Virus record (IMG/VR): IMGVR_UViG_3300046542_000227
Span: 62,001 to 126,000 of that record
DNA from: a virus
Strand: one strand, 5' to 3'
Length of the DNA stretch: 64,000 bases
The first letter of the stretch is position 1, and each line of letters begins with the position of its first letter. Positions 51,311 through 59,710 of this stretch are shown here, piece after piece. The notes under the pieces were generated by a model, which was not told the DNA's origin, searched no databases, and saw only the letters and a program-made list of their open reading frames with translations. A program made the position numbers and the translations under genes.

Positions 51311-52000
51311 ATGAAGCGCATTAACCTACTGTTGTGGGTGGCTGCATCGCTAATCAGTCTAACGGCGCATGCCAAGGAGTATGCGTTCTATGAACGTCCC
51401 TCGTTCATGGCTGAAAGTATGCCCAAGAAGATCAACTGCATACTGAAGTCTGAGTACTACGGTACCTGCTTAGGTGACTACACATCCACCGCCGATGTGC
51501 CGGTCAAGATCAGTACCGGGGAAGGAACCCCTGTCCAAGTTAAGTATGTCAATCCGCTGGTTTCGGTTAGTTGTCAACAAGGTGTTTGTGTTAACGACTT
51601 CAACGATACTCCGGTGGGCGACCTGCACATGGAGCATCTGCCGGCGAGCTACACGATCAACTGGACTATCATTGATGGCTACTACATCTACCATGATACC
51701 CAGAAAGGCGTGTTCGCTTACAAACGTGGCTTCGGTCCGTTAGCGGATAAATACCCGCCGTACCAGATCATCACTGAACCCGTACAGCGGATGTCGACTC
51801 TGGTCGATACCACTGGAACTTATGACGTGGTGTGTTTACCACAGTCTGATGATTGCCGCTTTGGTGATCGTCGTATTCCACGCTCTGATCTTTCGAAGTA
51901 CATTCCAAAGAAGTCCAGTGAGTGGTGTGACCAGGTCTTCTGCTACAGCAACGAATTTGCCGAAGGGGTAGTTGGTTTAAATCCTGAAGGCATGTATTAA
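51311..52000 (+). CDS. Exported Cys-rich protein, 229 aa
   Basis: The ATG at 51311 has AAAAGGAAAC upstream. Signal peptide RINLLLWVAASLISLTAHA. Mature part has several Cys (KINCILKSEYYGTCLG, VSCQQGVCVND, VVCLPQSDDCRFG, EWCDQVFCYSN), suggesting disulfides in the periplasm; no membrane segment. Function unknown; first gene after a promoter box. Confidence 0.75.
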   Translation: MKRINLLLWVAASLISLTAHAKEYAFYERPSFMAESMPKKINCILKSEYYGTCLGDYTSTADVPVKISTGEGTPVQVKYVNPLVSVSCQQGVCVNDFNDTPVGDLHMEHLPASYTINWTIIDGYYIYHDTQKGVFAYKRGFGPLADKYPPYQIITEPVQRMSTLVDTTGTYDVVCLPQSDDCRFGDRRIPRSDLSKYIPKKSSEWCDQVFCYSNEFAEGVVGLNPEGMY

Positions 52001-52040
52001 ACCCAACGGGTACTTCGATGCCCTTGCCCTAGAGGTATAA

Positions 52041-52343
52041 ATGGAAACCTTTCTCTTTCTACTAGGTATTGTGATCTGGTGGCGTAGCGGTGGTTTGATC
52101 GCTCGTCTACTTGGTGATAAAGCCGACGCCTTAATTAAAGCCATGCATGCACATTACTTCTTAGGACCACGTTCCGGTATCATCTGTTTGTTTGATGGTG
52201 CTATTCGTGGTTGCTTAATTGGTTTTGCTGTAGTGCACGGCGAGTTCTTCATTGCTAAGGCAATCATCATTCAAACATGCATCATACTGGCTGGTGTTAC
52301 AACCGGTATGCAGCGTATGCGTAAAGAATTACGTCAGGAATAA
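52041..52343 (+). CDS. Small membrane protein, 100 aa
   Basis: AGAGGTATAA SD before ATG. Hydrophobic N-terminus (METFLFLLGIVIWW) and two further hydrophobic stretches (GCLIGFAVVHGEFFIAKAIIIQTCIILAGV). Basic C-terminus (RMRKELRQE). Likely inner-membrane; holin-like size but no clear holin features. Confidence 0.6.
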   Translation: METFLFLLGIVIWWRSGGLIARLLGDKADALIKAMHAHYFLGPRSGIICLFDGAIRGCLIGFAVVHGEFFIAKAIIIQTCIILAGVTTGMQRMRKELRQE

Positions 52344-52392
52344 ATAGTTTGCGATGATGGCGTGGTGCCATCTAGTGATAAAGGAATTCCTG

Positions 52393-52689
52393 ATGCTGCT
52401 CAGCCCGATGCTCGCGCTTCTGGTTCAGCTGTCAGCTCAGTGCCTTTGCGAAGAGCCTAGGTTCGATGGGGTCACTTACGCATACGCAGACGGGGTGGAT
52501 CGGCATGTTGCCCGTTCGCCTTACGTACCCCCGCCCTCTAGTGCCCTGGCCATAGTAGCCCGGGCCCGTCTATGGGTGGGTCTTTCTGTGTATGCGAGTG
52601 CTACGCCTCACGAACTGCCGATAGGACTGAGACACACGCTTAAGGTGCGTGTAAGTCAAATGTTCCCTGTCGGCATTTCAGAGGAGTGA
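52393..52689 (+). CDS. Possible exported small protein, 98 aa
   Basis: Begins at the ATG after AAAGGAATTCC. N-terminus MLLSPMLALLVQLSAQCLC is signal-like. Rest is Ser/Val/Pro rich with low Lys. Composition differs from neighbours. Function unknown; the coding assignment is moderate. Confidence 0.45.
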   Translation: MLLSPMLALLVQLSAQCLCEEPRFDGVTYAYADGVDRHVARSPYVPPPSSALAIVARARLWVGLSVYASATPHELPIGLRHTLKVRVSQMFPVGISEE

Positions 52690-52692
52690 CGT

Positions 52693-52938
52693 ATGTTCTC
52701 CATTGGGCTTCTTTCGCATTGGGCGTTGTCTGATCGTTGTTTTGCTGCTCTCCGGCTTGCGTTCCGGATAAGCCGCTCCATTAGCCATATACGACGACTG
52801 CTCCATCGCACTGCAATCCCCTTCCGCAGGGAAGAGACTATTAATGTATCCAGGCCGATAAACCAAAACCGCGCACCTGTGCTGCACTCGGCTAAGGGCC
52901 GGGCTCGCACCCATAGAGGCGCTGCCTGGGAGCAATAG
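52693..52938 (+). CDS. Arg-rich small protein, 81 aa
   Basis: Strong SD GAGGAGTGACGT before ATG. Very Arg-rich (FRISRSISHIRRLLHRTAIPFRREETINV, KGRARTHRGAAWEQ) with hydrophobic start MFSIGLLSHWALS; could contact RNA. Composition is unusual for this genome. Terminator follows. Confidence 0.5.
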   Translation: MFSIGLLSHWALSDRCFAALRLAFRISRSISHIRRLLHRTAIPFRREETINVSRPINQNRAPVLHSAKGRARTHRGAAWEQ

Positions 52939-52959
52939 ATCTCCCCTGATGGAAATAGT

Positions 52960-52990
52960 AAAGCGCCCGCCTACTGAGGTTGGGCGCTTT
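52960..52990 (+). terminator. Terminator, stem AAAGCGCCC/GGGCGCTTT
   Basis: Nine-bp stem with a 13-nt loop, followed by ATGCCCCTTTTATGCCG. Confidence 0.75.
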
Positions 52991-53032
52991 ATGCCCCTTT
53001 TATGCCGTCGGCCTCTTTAGGAGTTTATTTAC

Positions 53033-53893
53033 ATGGTCACTAAGTTAATGAGAATGGTCGCTCGGTTTCGTAATCGGCACAGCGTCGAATTACAGATCCG
53101 TTTGAAGTCAAGTGAATCGCAACCACCAGCTGTGGATCAACACATGCATGCCATCCCGTACGCCATTCGCATGGGTGAACTGTTTCCTAACTACAAACCA
53201 ACTGACACGGATCTTGAGATCCTCGCCAACTATCCAATGAACCATAGTGAAGCAGACCTTCCGGTATTGGTCCGCACGATCTATAGTTTCGACAAACACT
53301 ACACCTACTCCGATGTCGCTAGTACCTTGCGTTTCGGTGATCAGGTGGTCGCTACGATCAAAGCCGGTTTGGCCAAGATCGATGATCTCCAAGCGCGCCA
53401 GCTGTTGTCGCGTAACTGGTATGCTGATGACCGCAGTGAAATGGTAGATGCCTATCCATGGCTCGCTACCCACGGTCGTGCTACGGCCTTCACGTCACTG
53501 GTCACCAGCGGTGTACTGCCTGAGAAAGCGTCGACCTACGTCGGGGTAATCAATGGCCTGCGTGACTTGATCGCGACGATCTACCTGCGTACTAATACCT
53601 GTGGGCAACTGCTGGTATGGGGCAGCGATTACGACCGGGCTCGGTATTATGCCCGCTATCGTAATAACAAGATGTTCCACGGTGTAGCTTTACCTTCCGA
53701 TCTTTATACACGGGTGGATCAGCTCGCCGATTACATCGGTGGTCGGGAACTTAAAGAAGCCCTAGTCTTGGGTAAGTCCGAGTACTCGATTGTGCGTCAA
53801 CCGCTGATGCGGGACGACTGCCTTTACACCATCCATCGTTTCGACACCCCAATGATCAGCTTCTTCGTAGCCGGTCAACCTGTATCTAACTAA
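53033..53893 (+). CDS. Unknown protein, 286 aa
   Basis: AGGAGTTTATTTAC then ATG. Basic N-terminus (TKLMRMVARFRNRHSVELQIRLKSS), then a helical/mixed domain with GRATAFTSLVTSGVLPEKAS and a C-terminal MISFFVAGQPVSN. Function unknown. Twelve nt before the next gene. Confidence 0.75.
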   Translation: MVTKLMRMVARFRNRHSVELQIRLKSSESQPPAVDQHMHAIPYAIRMGELFPNYKPTDTDLEILANYPMNHSEADLPVLVRTIYSFDKHYTYSDVASTLRFGDQVVATIKAGLAKIDDLQARQLLSRNWYADDRSEMVDAYPWLATHGRATAFTSLVTSGVLPEKASTYVGVINGLRDLIATIYLRTNTCGQLLVWGSDYDRARYYARYRNNKMFHGVALPSDLYTRVDQLADYIGGRELKEALVLGKSEYSIVRQPLMRDDCLYTIHRFDTPMISFFVAGQPVSN

Positions 53894-53905
53894 GAGGTTC
53901 CACCC

Positions 53906-54406
53906 ATGTACGCACAAAACGCTCTCACTATCGATCAGAACGCACCATCCGTAGTGCAAACTGCCAAGGTAGCCATGCACCAACTGATCGGTGGTCAGAT
54001 TATCGACAAGCGTGCCATTGCTGTATCGCCGGAACGTCTGGGTCGTGCGATCGCTACCGTCAACCCGGTAGTGGCTGACTCGATCATCACCAAAGGTGAG
54101 TTCACCATCATGTTCGGCGCAGTCCAGTTGGCTGATGTGGTGGATGCCGAGCGGACCATGAGCCTCAACATCAACGAAAGCAGTTATGGTGGTGGCCGTA
54201 TGATGTCGGGTATGAACCCACACATGCTTTCGCCGCAATACAGCTATGTTGTTTTCGGTGACGACCTGAGCAATGGCGTTATGCTGACGGTAAACCAGTG
54301 TCTGATGCAACACGCCAATAGCTACGGCCAAGGTGCGTTGATCAACGTCGTGCTGTCGCACATGCTCAAAGAAGAAGCCAACATCGGCCTCGGCTTTGGC
54401 AACTAA
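53906..54406 (+). CDS. Unknown protein, 166 aa
   Basis: TAAGAGGTTCCACCC then ATG. Soluble; VAMHQLIGGQIIDKRAIAVSPERLGRAIATV helix, GGGRMMSGMNPHMLSPQYSYVVFGDDLS central loop rich in Gly/Met, ending GLGFGN. GC-rich third positions. Terminator follows. No family recognised. Confidence 0.75.
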   Translation: MYAQNALTIDQNAPSVVQTAKVAMHQLIGGQIIDKRAIAVSPERLGRAIATVNPVVADSIITKGEFTIMFGAVQLADVVDAERTMSLNINESSYGGGRMMSGMNPHMLSPQYSYVVFGDDLSNGVMLTVNQCLMQHANSYGQGALINVVLSHMLKEEANIGLGFGN

Positions 54407-54420
54407 GTAACACTGAGAAA

Positions 54421-54459
54421 AGGGGACCTTCGGGTCCCTCTTTCTTTTTTCTTTTATGC
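54421..54459 (+). terminator. Terminator followed by TTATGCCGTC
   Basis: AGGGGACC-TTCG-GGTCCCTC stem then TTCTTTTTTCTTTTATGCCGTC. Confidence 0.85.
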
Positions 54460-54487
54460 CGTCTGCAAGATTCTACCGGTGTGCCCT

Positions 54488-54590
54488 CTATACAGACGTA
54501 TAGCCGTGGTGGAGCATTCCCGCAGTATAGATCCAAATGTCGCTTATGCCATCTTGAGGTTCGCTATACGGAACGCCATTGTACAATGGC
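54488..54590. other. Two palindromes in a 240-nt leader
   Basis: CTATAC-AGAC-GTATAG (54488-54503) and the perfect 16-nt palindrome GCCATTG-TA-CAATGGC (54575-54590), the latter flanked by TATACG and CGTTATA arms. Upstream of the FDDIN-family gene at 54646; possible operator or RNA structure. Confidence 0.5.
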
Positions 54591-54645
54591 ACTCGTTATA
54601 CCCTTTAAGACTGCAACGCGCCCTAGCGCTTTATAGGAGGCTTTA

Positions 54646-54945
54646 ATGGCTAAGAAGACAGCACAGACATCCGTAGAAGAACTCGAAGAAGTCATGACCA
54701 TGATTGCTGATAGTTTCTATACGGTGTTGAGCTTTAATCGAGATAAGGCGGTTAACCTACTGACTGAAGAGGGGATGTCAGAAGCTAGACGAGATCTGGT
54801 GAGTCAAGCGGTGAATGCTGGCGTGCGTGCCACACTGTCTACGGTTGAGGAACTCAATGGTGAAGTACGGTTCAAGACACGTGGTGTCACTGCGATCCTT
54901 TCAGGGGATCTGGTTAGAGGGATGTTTGATGAGATCAACAACTGA
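54646..54945 (+). CDS. C-terminal FDDIN-family protein, 99 aa
   Basis: SD TAGGAGGC. Ends ILSGDLVRGMFDEINN. The preceding AGVRATLSTVEELNGEV is nearly the same as AGVRGTLNAIGELNNANV of the gene at 63189, making these two closest relatives. Starts AKKTAQTSVEELEEVMTM, helical. Coding region AT-richer than neighbours. Confidence 0.8.
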   Translation: MAKKTAQTSVEELEEVMTMIADSFYTVLSFNRDKAVNLLTEEGMSEARRDLVSQAVNAGVRATLSTVEELNGEVRFKTRGVTAILSGDLVRGMFDEINN

Positions 54946-55014
54946 TGTAAATAAATACTGATTGGTTTAATAGAAAGGGGGAACCTAGCCGTTAGGCGAC
55001 GGAGGGGGATAGAT

Positions 55015-55149
55015 ATGTCGTGTGAGGGATTTGTTAAAATCCCGATCCATCCTTTCTCTGTTAAAAGGCCTATTGGGGTTGGGGACCCAATAGGCTTGCT
55101 CTGTCTGGATAGAAAGTCCAAAGCTCTATCTTGGACTTTTGTTAAATAA
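55015..55149 (+). CDS. Possible 44-aa ORF inside hairpin array
   Basis: ATG after GGAGGGGG. Product CEGFVKIPIHPFSVKRPIGV... has no recognised features. The ORF lies across three hairpins of the array, so it may be a false ORF over a structured RNA. Confidence 0.3.
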   Translation: MSCEGFVKIPIHPFSVKRPIGVGDPIGLLCLDRKSKALSWTFVK

Positions 55150-55246
55150 CAGTGAGTGGGTAGGGCCCCCACTCACACGCCTTTTGCTTTTATAGCGATA
55201 GCCTCCAGCTTACGGAGGGCATAAGAGAGACCCACCAAGGTCTCTC
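55026..55246 (+). repeat. Array of six hairpins
   Basis: Stems GGGATTT/AAATCCC (55026-55043), GCCTATTGGG/CCCAATAGGC (55068-55095), AAAGTCCAA/TTGGACTTT (55113-55139), GTGAGTGGG/CCCACTCAC (55152-55176), CCTCC/GGAGG (55202-55218) and GAGAGACC/GGTCTCTC (55225-55246). Spacing 5-25 nt. Sequences differ, so this is a structure array rather than a sequence repeat. The last behaves as a terminator with TTTATGTCG. Confidence 0.6.
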
Positions 55247-55320
55247 CGTTTATGTCGTTTCTATCCATTTAGAGAACTACATCATGCGATTGATCTTACC
55301 CAACCTTTAAGGTACTGAAA

Positions 55321-56196
55321 ATGCAACAATCCCTGTTTAGTCGCGATGATCTGCGTCATGCCCTCAACCACGTACAAGGCTACGAAGTCCTGTACACCTA
55401 TACCCTGGCCGGTATGTTGAACGAACACATCAAGCGCAATACCCTGTCCATCGAGGTGGGTGACCGTGGCCTGTCCCGTGCTGTCTCGATCGTACGTTTC
55501 GATGTAGGTCGTAGTGGTACTGACAGTAAAGTACCTGACCTGCTGTTGGAGATGGTTATCGAAGACCCGAACTTCCACGCCGAACGTGTTACGGTGGAAC
55601 GTCGTGCGGCAGATAACTTCCGCTGTACCGTGCGTAACATCGGCTGGGTTAAACCAGAACCAGTGGAACCCCCTAAAGACGATGATAACAATCGCCGTAA
55701 CAGCTGGGACCGTCACACCAGCGCTGAAGGCGTTGGTCGGGTAGAGCTACCTAGCGATGTATGGCGGGTCATTGTACAGCATCAGATCTACATGATGCGG
55801 ACCTGGATGGAAACGTTTGAAGAACGCGTTAAGGAAACCAAACACCTCAGCAAGAACCAAACTGTGGTGTGGGTACGTGAACTGCAGATCGAACGCTTCC
55901 CGAATATCCCGATGTTCAAAGTTGTGGCCATGGTTGAGCCCCGCATCAACGTAAACAAAAATGGTTACACCGAAGGCCTGGCGGATGTGATCATTGTTCC
56001 TATTGGTTTCAACCATCGGGGTTACACTGAGTTCTACGCCCATAGCAGTGATCTGTTGACGCTCGATGAATACGAACGTCGACTGTTGGATGATGGTCGG
56101 GGTAATAGCGACTGCTACCAACGACATGACTTCAAACTGAGTAGCTTCATGGTTGAAGAAGTCATCAACAAGATCCCTGCTGGCGATCGTCGCTAA
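55321..56196 (+). CDS. Unknown protein, 291 aa (paralogue E)
   Basis: TTTAAGGTACTGAAA before ATG. Contains LFSRDDLRHALNHVQGYEVLYTYTLAGMLNEHIKRNTLSIEV and FYAHSSDLLTLDEYERR, both shared in order with the protein at 56510. Middle has a Pro/Asp linker (PEPVEPPKDDDNN). Soluble; role unknown. Confidence 0.8.
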   Translation: MQQSLFSRDDLRHALNHVQGYEVLYTYTLAGMLNEHIKRNTLSIEVGDRGLSRAVSIVRFDVGRSGTDSKVPDLLLEMVIEDPNFHAERVTVERRAADNFRCTVRNIGWVKPEPVEPPKDDDNNRRNSWDRHTSAEGVGRVELPSDVWRVIVQHQIYMMRTWMETFEERVKETKHLSKNQTVVWVRELQIERFPNIPMFKVVAMVEPRINVNKNGYTEGLADVIIVPIGFNHRGYTEFYAHSSDLLTLDEYERRLLDDGRGNSDCYQRHDFKLSSFMVEEVINKIPAGDRR

Positions 56197-56207
56197 GGAC
56201 AGCTGCT

Positions 56208-56480
56208 ATGTCGTGCCTCAATATCTACCGGATCTACAGTCGCACCCGCCCTCAAGGCTACCGCGATCACGTAGGTCAAGCTGTGGTGATTGCCGCCAGT
56301 GAAGCTGAAGCCCGTATTGCGCTGGCTGAATCCTGCTCGGACAAGGACTATGAGTTCTTGGATGACGGTATCTACGCCTGCGTTGAACTCGGTGCTGCTT
56401 ATAACACCGTGGTTCCTGGTGTGGTCACTGCTGACTATGATGGTGAGACCATCTCGTTCGAATACATCCCACTAAACTAA
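56208..56480 (+). CDS. Unknown protein, 90 aa
   Basis: AAGGACAGCT then ATG, 11 nt after the previous stop. Contains IYRIYSRTRPQGYRDHVGQAVVIAASEAEARIAL; mixed beta/alpha. Sits between paralogues E and F. Function unknown. Confidence 0.75.
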   Translation: MSCLNIYRIYSRTRPQGYRDHVGQAVVIAASEAEARIALAESCSDKDYEFLDDGIYACVELGAAYNTVVPGVVTADYDGETISFEYIPLN

Positions 56481-56509
56481 TCTACTTCGCCTGTTAAGGA
56501 TAATGACCC

Positions 56510-57316
56510 ATGATCAAACTTCTCTTCACCCCTAACGAACTGCGTACTTTCCTGTTCAACACCCCGGACCATCAAGTGGCTAGCTGCTACGTAATGGCAG
56601 CCCTGCTCAACGACCTCGTAAAGAATGACGGTCTGGCCCTGGAAGTATCCACCCGTAAAGGTGCCTTCACTACTCCGGTAACCGGTGTCGTGGCAACGCA
56701 GCTGTCGGATAGCTTCAATGTCCGCAATGTTATTCACAGCCTGCAGTTCGAGTACAACGTCCCTGAACATGAGGCCAAGTACTGCCATATACAGCCGTCT
56801 TCTCGGCAGATGTTGCGTCTTGCCGATGCTCACAACGTGGCCAGACGTGAACCACTCAGCGCTGAAGACGTACACAACGGTCGGGCAATCGAAGGGCGTT
56901 GCAAACTGTCCGATACCAGCTGGGACTTGGTGCGTGAAGTCTACGCCATGTACATGGATATCTTCATCCAGGCGGTTAACCATCCGTTCAGCAAACACAC
57001 GAAGGTGTTCTACCCCCAAGCCATCGTGTTCGATAAGAAAGATGAGACGTTCCCTACGGCGAATCTGCTGCGTGTGGTCTCGCAGTCGGCACCGTTCATT
57101 CATGAACGGGAACTGGTCGATACCATCGTAGAACGTTTGGACCACGGTCATGGGTTCAAGTATGTGCACAGCAGTGATCTACTGACACAATCGGAATACA
57201 ACGACAGCTTCAGCCCATTAACTGCTATTACTGGGCAGTCCTACCACGGCGAGAAGAACGAGTGGTTGTATGCGGTCTACGAGTCAATGCCAGTCGACTA
57301 TCGTCGCGGCGTCTAA
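56510..57316 (+). CDS. Unknown protein, 268 aa (paralogue F)
   Basis: TAAGGATAATGACCC then ATG. LLFTPNELRTFLFNTPDHQVASCYVMAALLNDLVKNDGLALEV and YVHSSDLLTQSEYND match paralogue E. A gap of E-specific loop residues is replaced by VSTRKGAFTTP. Overall a divergent copy; role unknown. Confidence 0.8.
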   Translation: MIKLLFTPNELRTFLFNTPDHQVASCYVMAALLNDLVKNDGLALEVSTRKGAFTTPVTGVVATQLSDSFNVRNVIHSLQFEYNVPEHEAKYCHIQPSSRQMLRLADAHNVARREPLSAEDVHNGRAIEGRCKLSDTSWDLVREVYAMYMDIFIQAVNHPFSKHTKVFYPQAIVFDKKDETFPTANLLRVVSQSAPFIHERELVDTIVERLDHGHGFKYVHSSDLLTQSEYNDSFSPLTAITGQSYHGEKNEWLYAVYESMPVDYRRGV

Positions 57317-57344
57317 CAACAAACAGCAACAGACGGGGTGCGCA

Positions 57345-57626
57345 ATGATCGTAATTAACGGACGTGAGAATCCTCAAAAGCTTACTCGTGATGACATCAT
57401 GGTCATGGTGGCGGAAGAACCCTTCCAGATTGATCCACTGCCGATCATGCAGTTCGAAGCGGATTTCGAACTGGAACTGGTTGAGGTTAAACCAGGTCGT
57501 TTGATTTACGAGGGGGAAGTTGAAGAACGTCAGGTGAAGGTGGATGTTATCCGGATCCCTGACAATCGCTTTACCGTAGATGTCATCGTTGACAATCCGT
57601 CTGGTGTTGACTTCGGTACACTCTAA
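57345..57626 (+). CDS. Unknown protein, 93 aa
   Basis: ATG 28 nt after the previous stop, weak SD GGGGTG. Acidic beta-rich (FELELVEVKPGRLIYEGEVEERQVKVDVIRIPDNRF). Followed by about 155 nt without a gene. Function unknown. Confidence 0.65.
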   Translation: MIVINGRENPQKLTRDDIMVMVAEEPFQIDPLPIMQFEADFELELVEVKPGRLIYEGEVEERQVKVDVIRIPDNRFTVDVIVDNPSGVDFGTL

Positions 57627-57782
57627 CAATAAGAAAGTAATAGTTCCGACGTACAGTGACGTATGTGGATTCGGAACGCTTGACCAGGAGTAAGGCTGTG
57701 CATGCCTTGTAAACACGAGAGGGGCTCTACGGTGTAACCTAGAGCACTCATTGTAGTTAACCTGAAAAAGAAGAGCACTCTA

Positions 57783-58655
57783 ATGCCACATACTCCACGC
57801 TTCGGAACTGTTGCCCTTAACCAAGAGCACGCCGATAACCCGCAAATTGGCGATGGCTGGCAGGAACATTTCTGCTATCACTTTATCATCGTTGACGTAA
57901 AAGAAAATGGTAACGTGGTGATCGTCCCGGTCTTCCGGGTTGATCAAGGCCAAGTCGCGCAATACGAAAAGGCCTATGAGATAACAAAGGCACAGTTGCA
58001 AGACGAGGTGCATTATCGCCATGGTAGCATGCGCGATGCGTTTCTCCTCGACGTAGTACCAGGCCATCACGATATCGTGAACATCTGGAAGCAGCAATTT
58101 AACGGGGCATACCTAGCTAAGGCTACACCGTCCATCAAGACATTGTTCATCTGTGGTTTCCGTGGTATTGGAAAGTCGCAGGTGATAGAGATGTGTCAAG
58201 GTGGTAAACGGGTGATGGAAGTATCACCCGGCGGTGACATGGACTACTACGTGCGATTGGTGACTAAGCCCCCTGCAGGCTTGGACATCATGTTGTTGCC
58301 GTCGGATCCGATCGTACATGCCGCGTTGTCTAGTGCTGGGGTGAAGTACCACATGGTCTATCCCCACCCTAGTTTGTGCAGTGCTTATCTGCGTAGAATC
58401 CATCGCCGTGGTGCGAAGACCGCAGATGTACATCGCTTCAAATCGGAATGGGTGGATGCAATCCATGATTGCCATTTCCAACCCGGTTGTATCCACTGGC
58501 AACTCCACGACAAACAGTACCTGATCGACGTGTTACCCAAGATCATTCACATGGAACATCTCGATGACCACGTGTGGGACGCACTCGAAAAGAAGGCAAT
58601 GGCCATGGCGACATCAGTGGATTTAGAAAAACCACTGGCCACTGCTACGGTATGA
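57783..58655 (+). CDS. P-loop protein with NPQxGDxWQEH module, 290 aa
   Basis: N-terminal module (DNPQIGDGWQEHFCYHFIIVDVKENGNVVIVPV) related to that of 39109. C-terminal part: Walker A TLFICGFRGIGKSQ (about 119-132), with an adenylate-kinase-like style, then IMLLPSDPIVHAAL and basic RRIHRRGAKTADVHRF region. Possible nucleotide kinase or NTPase. Own leader without recognisable promoter box. Confidence 0.7.
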   Translation: MPHTPRFGTVALNQEHADNPQIGDGWQEHFCYHFIIVDVKENGNVVIVPVFRVDQGQVAQYEKAYEITKAQLQDEVHYRHGSMRDAFLLDVVPGHHDIVNIWKQQFNGAYLAKATPSIKTLFICGFRGIGKSQVIEMCQGGKRVMEVSPGGDMDYYVRLVTKPPAGLDIMLLPSDPIVHAALSSAGVKYHMVYPHPSLCSAYLRRIHRRGAKTADVHRFKSEWVDAIHDCHFQPGCIHWQLHDKQYLIDVLPKIIHMEHLDDHVWDALEKKAMAMATSVDLEKPLATATV

Positions 58656-58690
58656 ATAAAACCCCTATCTTACTAAGGATTTAAGGAATC

Positions 58691-58993
58691 ATGACTTCAG
58701 CGAAACGTACCTTCAACGATCTTCAACATCCTCCGCACAGCAACCGCACCGGCCAGCGTGTGTATATTCGTGACCTCGATCCGGAAGCTTTCCCGAAAGC
58801 TCCTGAACCGGTGTTCAATAACACCGAACTGAACGCACGGTATTCCACTACCCGCTTGGGTAAGAAAACATATGTGTGGTTGGTTGATATCAAGAAGGAC
58901 AAGGTGAAGCTGAAACGCTGCCTTGAGGCCAAGGATAGCTTCGGTGAAAGTCGGGCACACTTCGAGCGCTACTACGTGCTCGATAAGGAGTAA
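58691..58993 (+). CDS. Unknown basic protein, 100 aa
   Basis: TAAGGATTTAAGGAATC before ATG. Contains NRTGQRVYIRDLDPEAFPKAPEPVFNN and KKTYVWLVDIKKDKVKLKRCLEAKD, with many Lys. Soluble; no family recognised. Five nt before the next gene. Confidence 0.7.
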   Translation: MTSAKRTFNDLQHPPHSNRTGQRVYIRDLDPEAFPKAPEPVFNNTELNARYSTTRLGKKTYVWLVDIKKDKVKLKRCLEAKDSFGESRAHFERYYVLDKE

Positions 58994-58997
58994 GTGA

Positions 58998-59240
58998 GTG
59001 GGGGTAGTAGGGAAGTACCGCCGTCTTAAGGAACGGATGCTTAACCGCTGGAAATACTGGCGCCTGCTGACTGAGATCGAGAAGGCAGGCTTCAGTGTTA
59101 ACAGAAGTGGTACCGTTACCTGCACTAAGTGTGAACCCGAGGAGGCATGTTGTCCGGGCCATCACTGCGTGCATTCCACCGCCATGCAGCAGTACATGTG
59201 GCGGCTGAGACAGTTGCAGAACGAATACCGGCGGATTTAA
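58998..59240 (+). CDS. Cys-rich zinc-ribbon-like protein, 80 aa, GTG start
   Basis: GTG with AAGGAG seven nt upstream. N-terminal basic (YRRLKERMLNRWKYWRLL), then CTKCEPEEACCPGHHC (about residues 46-61) with Cys and His suitable for zinc binding, ending RQLQNEYRRI. Function unknown. Confidence 0.7.
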   Translation: MGVVGKYRRLKERMLNRWKYWRLLTEIEKAGFSVNRSGTVTCTKCEPEEACCPGHHCVHSTAMQQYMWRLRQLQNEYRRI

Positions 59241-59259
59241 TAACCAGTGGAGCAATCCC

Positions 59260-59655
59260 ATGCAAGACGATGACGATGCAGTAGTTGTAGATCCGGAACT
59301 CGAAATGGAGGACCGTGAGGAAGAGGACGATGAGGAAACCACTGAAGCAGATCGCACGATCGAAGAGCAACAGCGCGAACTGATCGAAGGCATTCAGCAC
59401 ATCATCGAACCTCTGATCGAAGCCAACCCGGAACACCGGCCGTCCATCGAGTCAACTGCTGAGGGTATCCTCGGGTTGATCGAGGGTAATGGTCGTGACG
59501 AGGGCTACATTCTCGTTAAGCGTACCGACGCCGACATGGCCGTAGTGCCGTGTACCCGTGCTGTTTACGAAGAACATTTGCGTGACTTCGTAACCCCGGA
59601 AGGCCTGGACATCTCGGTAGGTCTGTTGTCGATCTTCGACGACGTCAATAGCTAA
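59260..59655 (+). CDS. C-terminal FDDIN-family protein with acidic head, 131 aa
   Basis: GTGGAGCAATCCC then ATG. N-terminus is extremely acidic (DDDDAVVVDPELEMEDREEEDDEE). C-terminus: EGYILVKRTDADM..., then PEGLDISVGLLSIFDDVNS. The AG[DE]L element is replaced by DISVGLL. Terminator follows. Confidence 0.8.
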   Translation: MQDDDDAVVVDPELEMEDREEEDDEETTEADRTIEEQQRELIEGIQHIIEPLIEANPEHRPSIESTAEGILGLIEGNGRDEGYILVKRTDADMAVVPCTRAVYEEHLRDFVTPEGLDISVGLLSIFDDVNS

Positions 59656-59658
59656 GCC

Positions 59659-59694
59659 GGCATAAGCCCTCCCCTTCGGGGGAGGGACTATGTC
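59659..59694 (+). terminator. Terminator with GGCATAA/TATGTCC arms
   Basis: CCCTCCCC-TTCG-GGGGAGGG stem, GGCATAA upstream, ACTATGTCC downstream. Confidence 0.78.
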
Positions 59695-59710
59695 CTTTTA
59701 AGGAAAAAAG

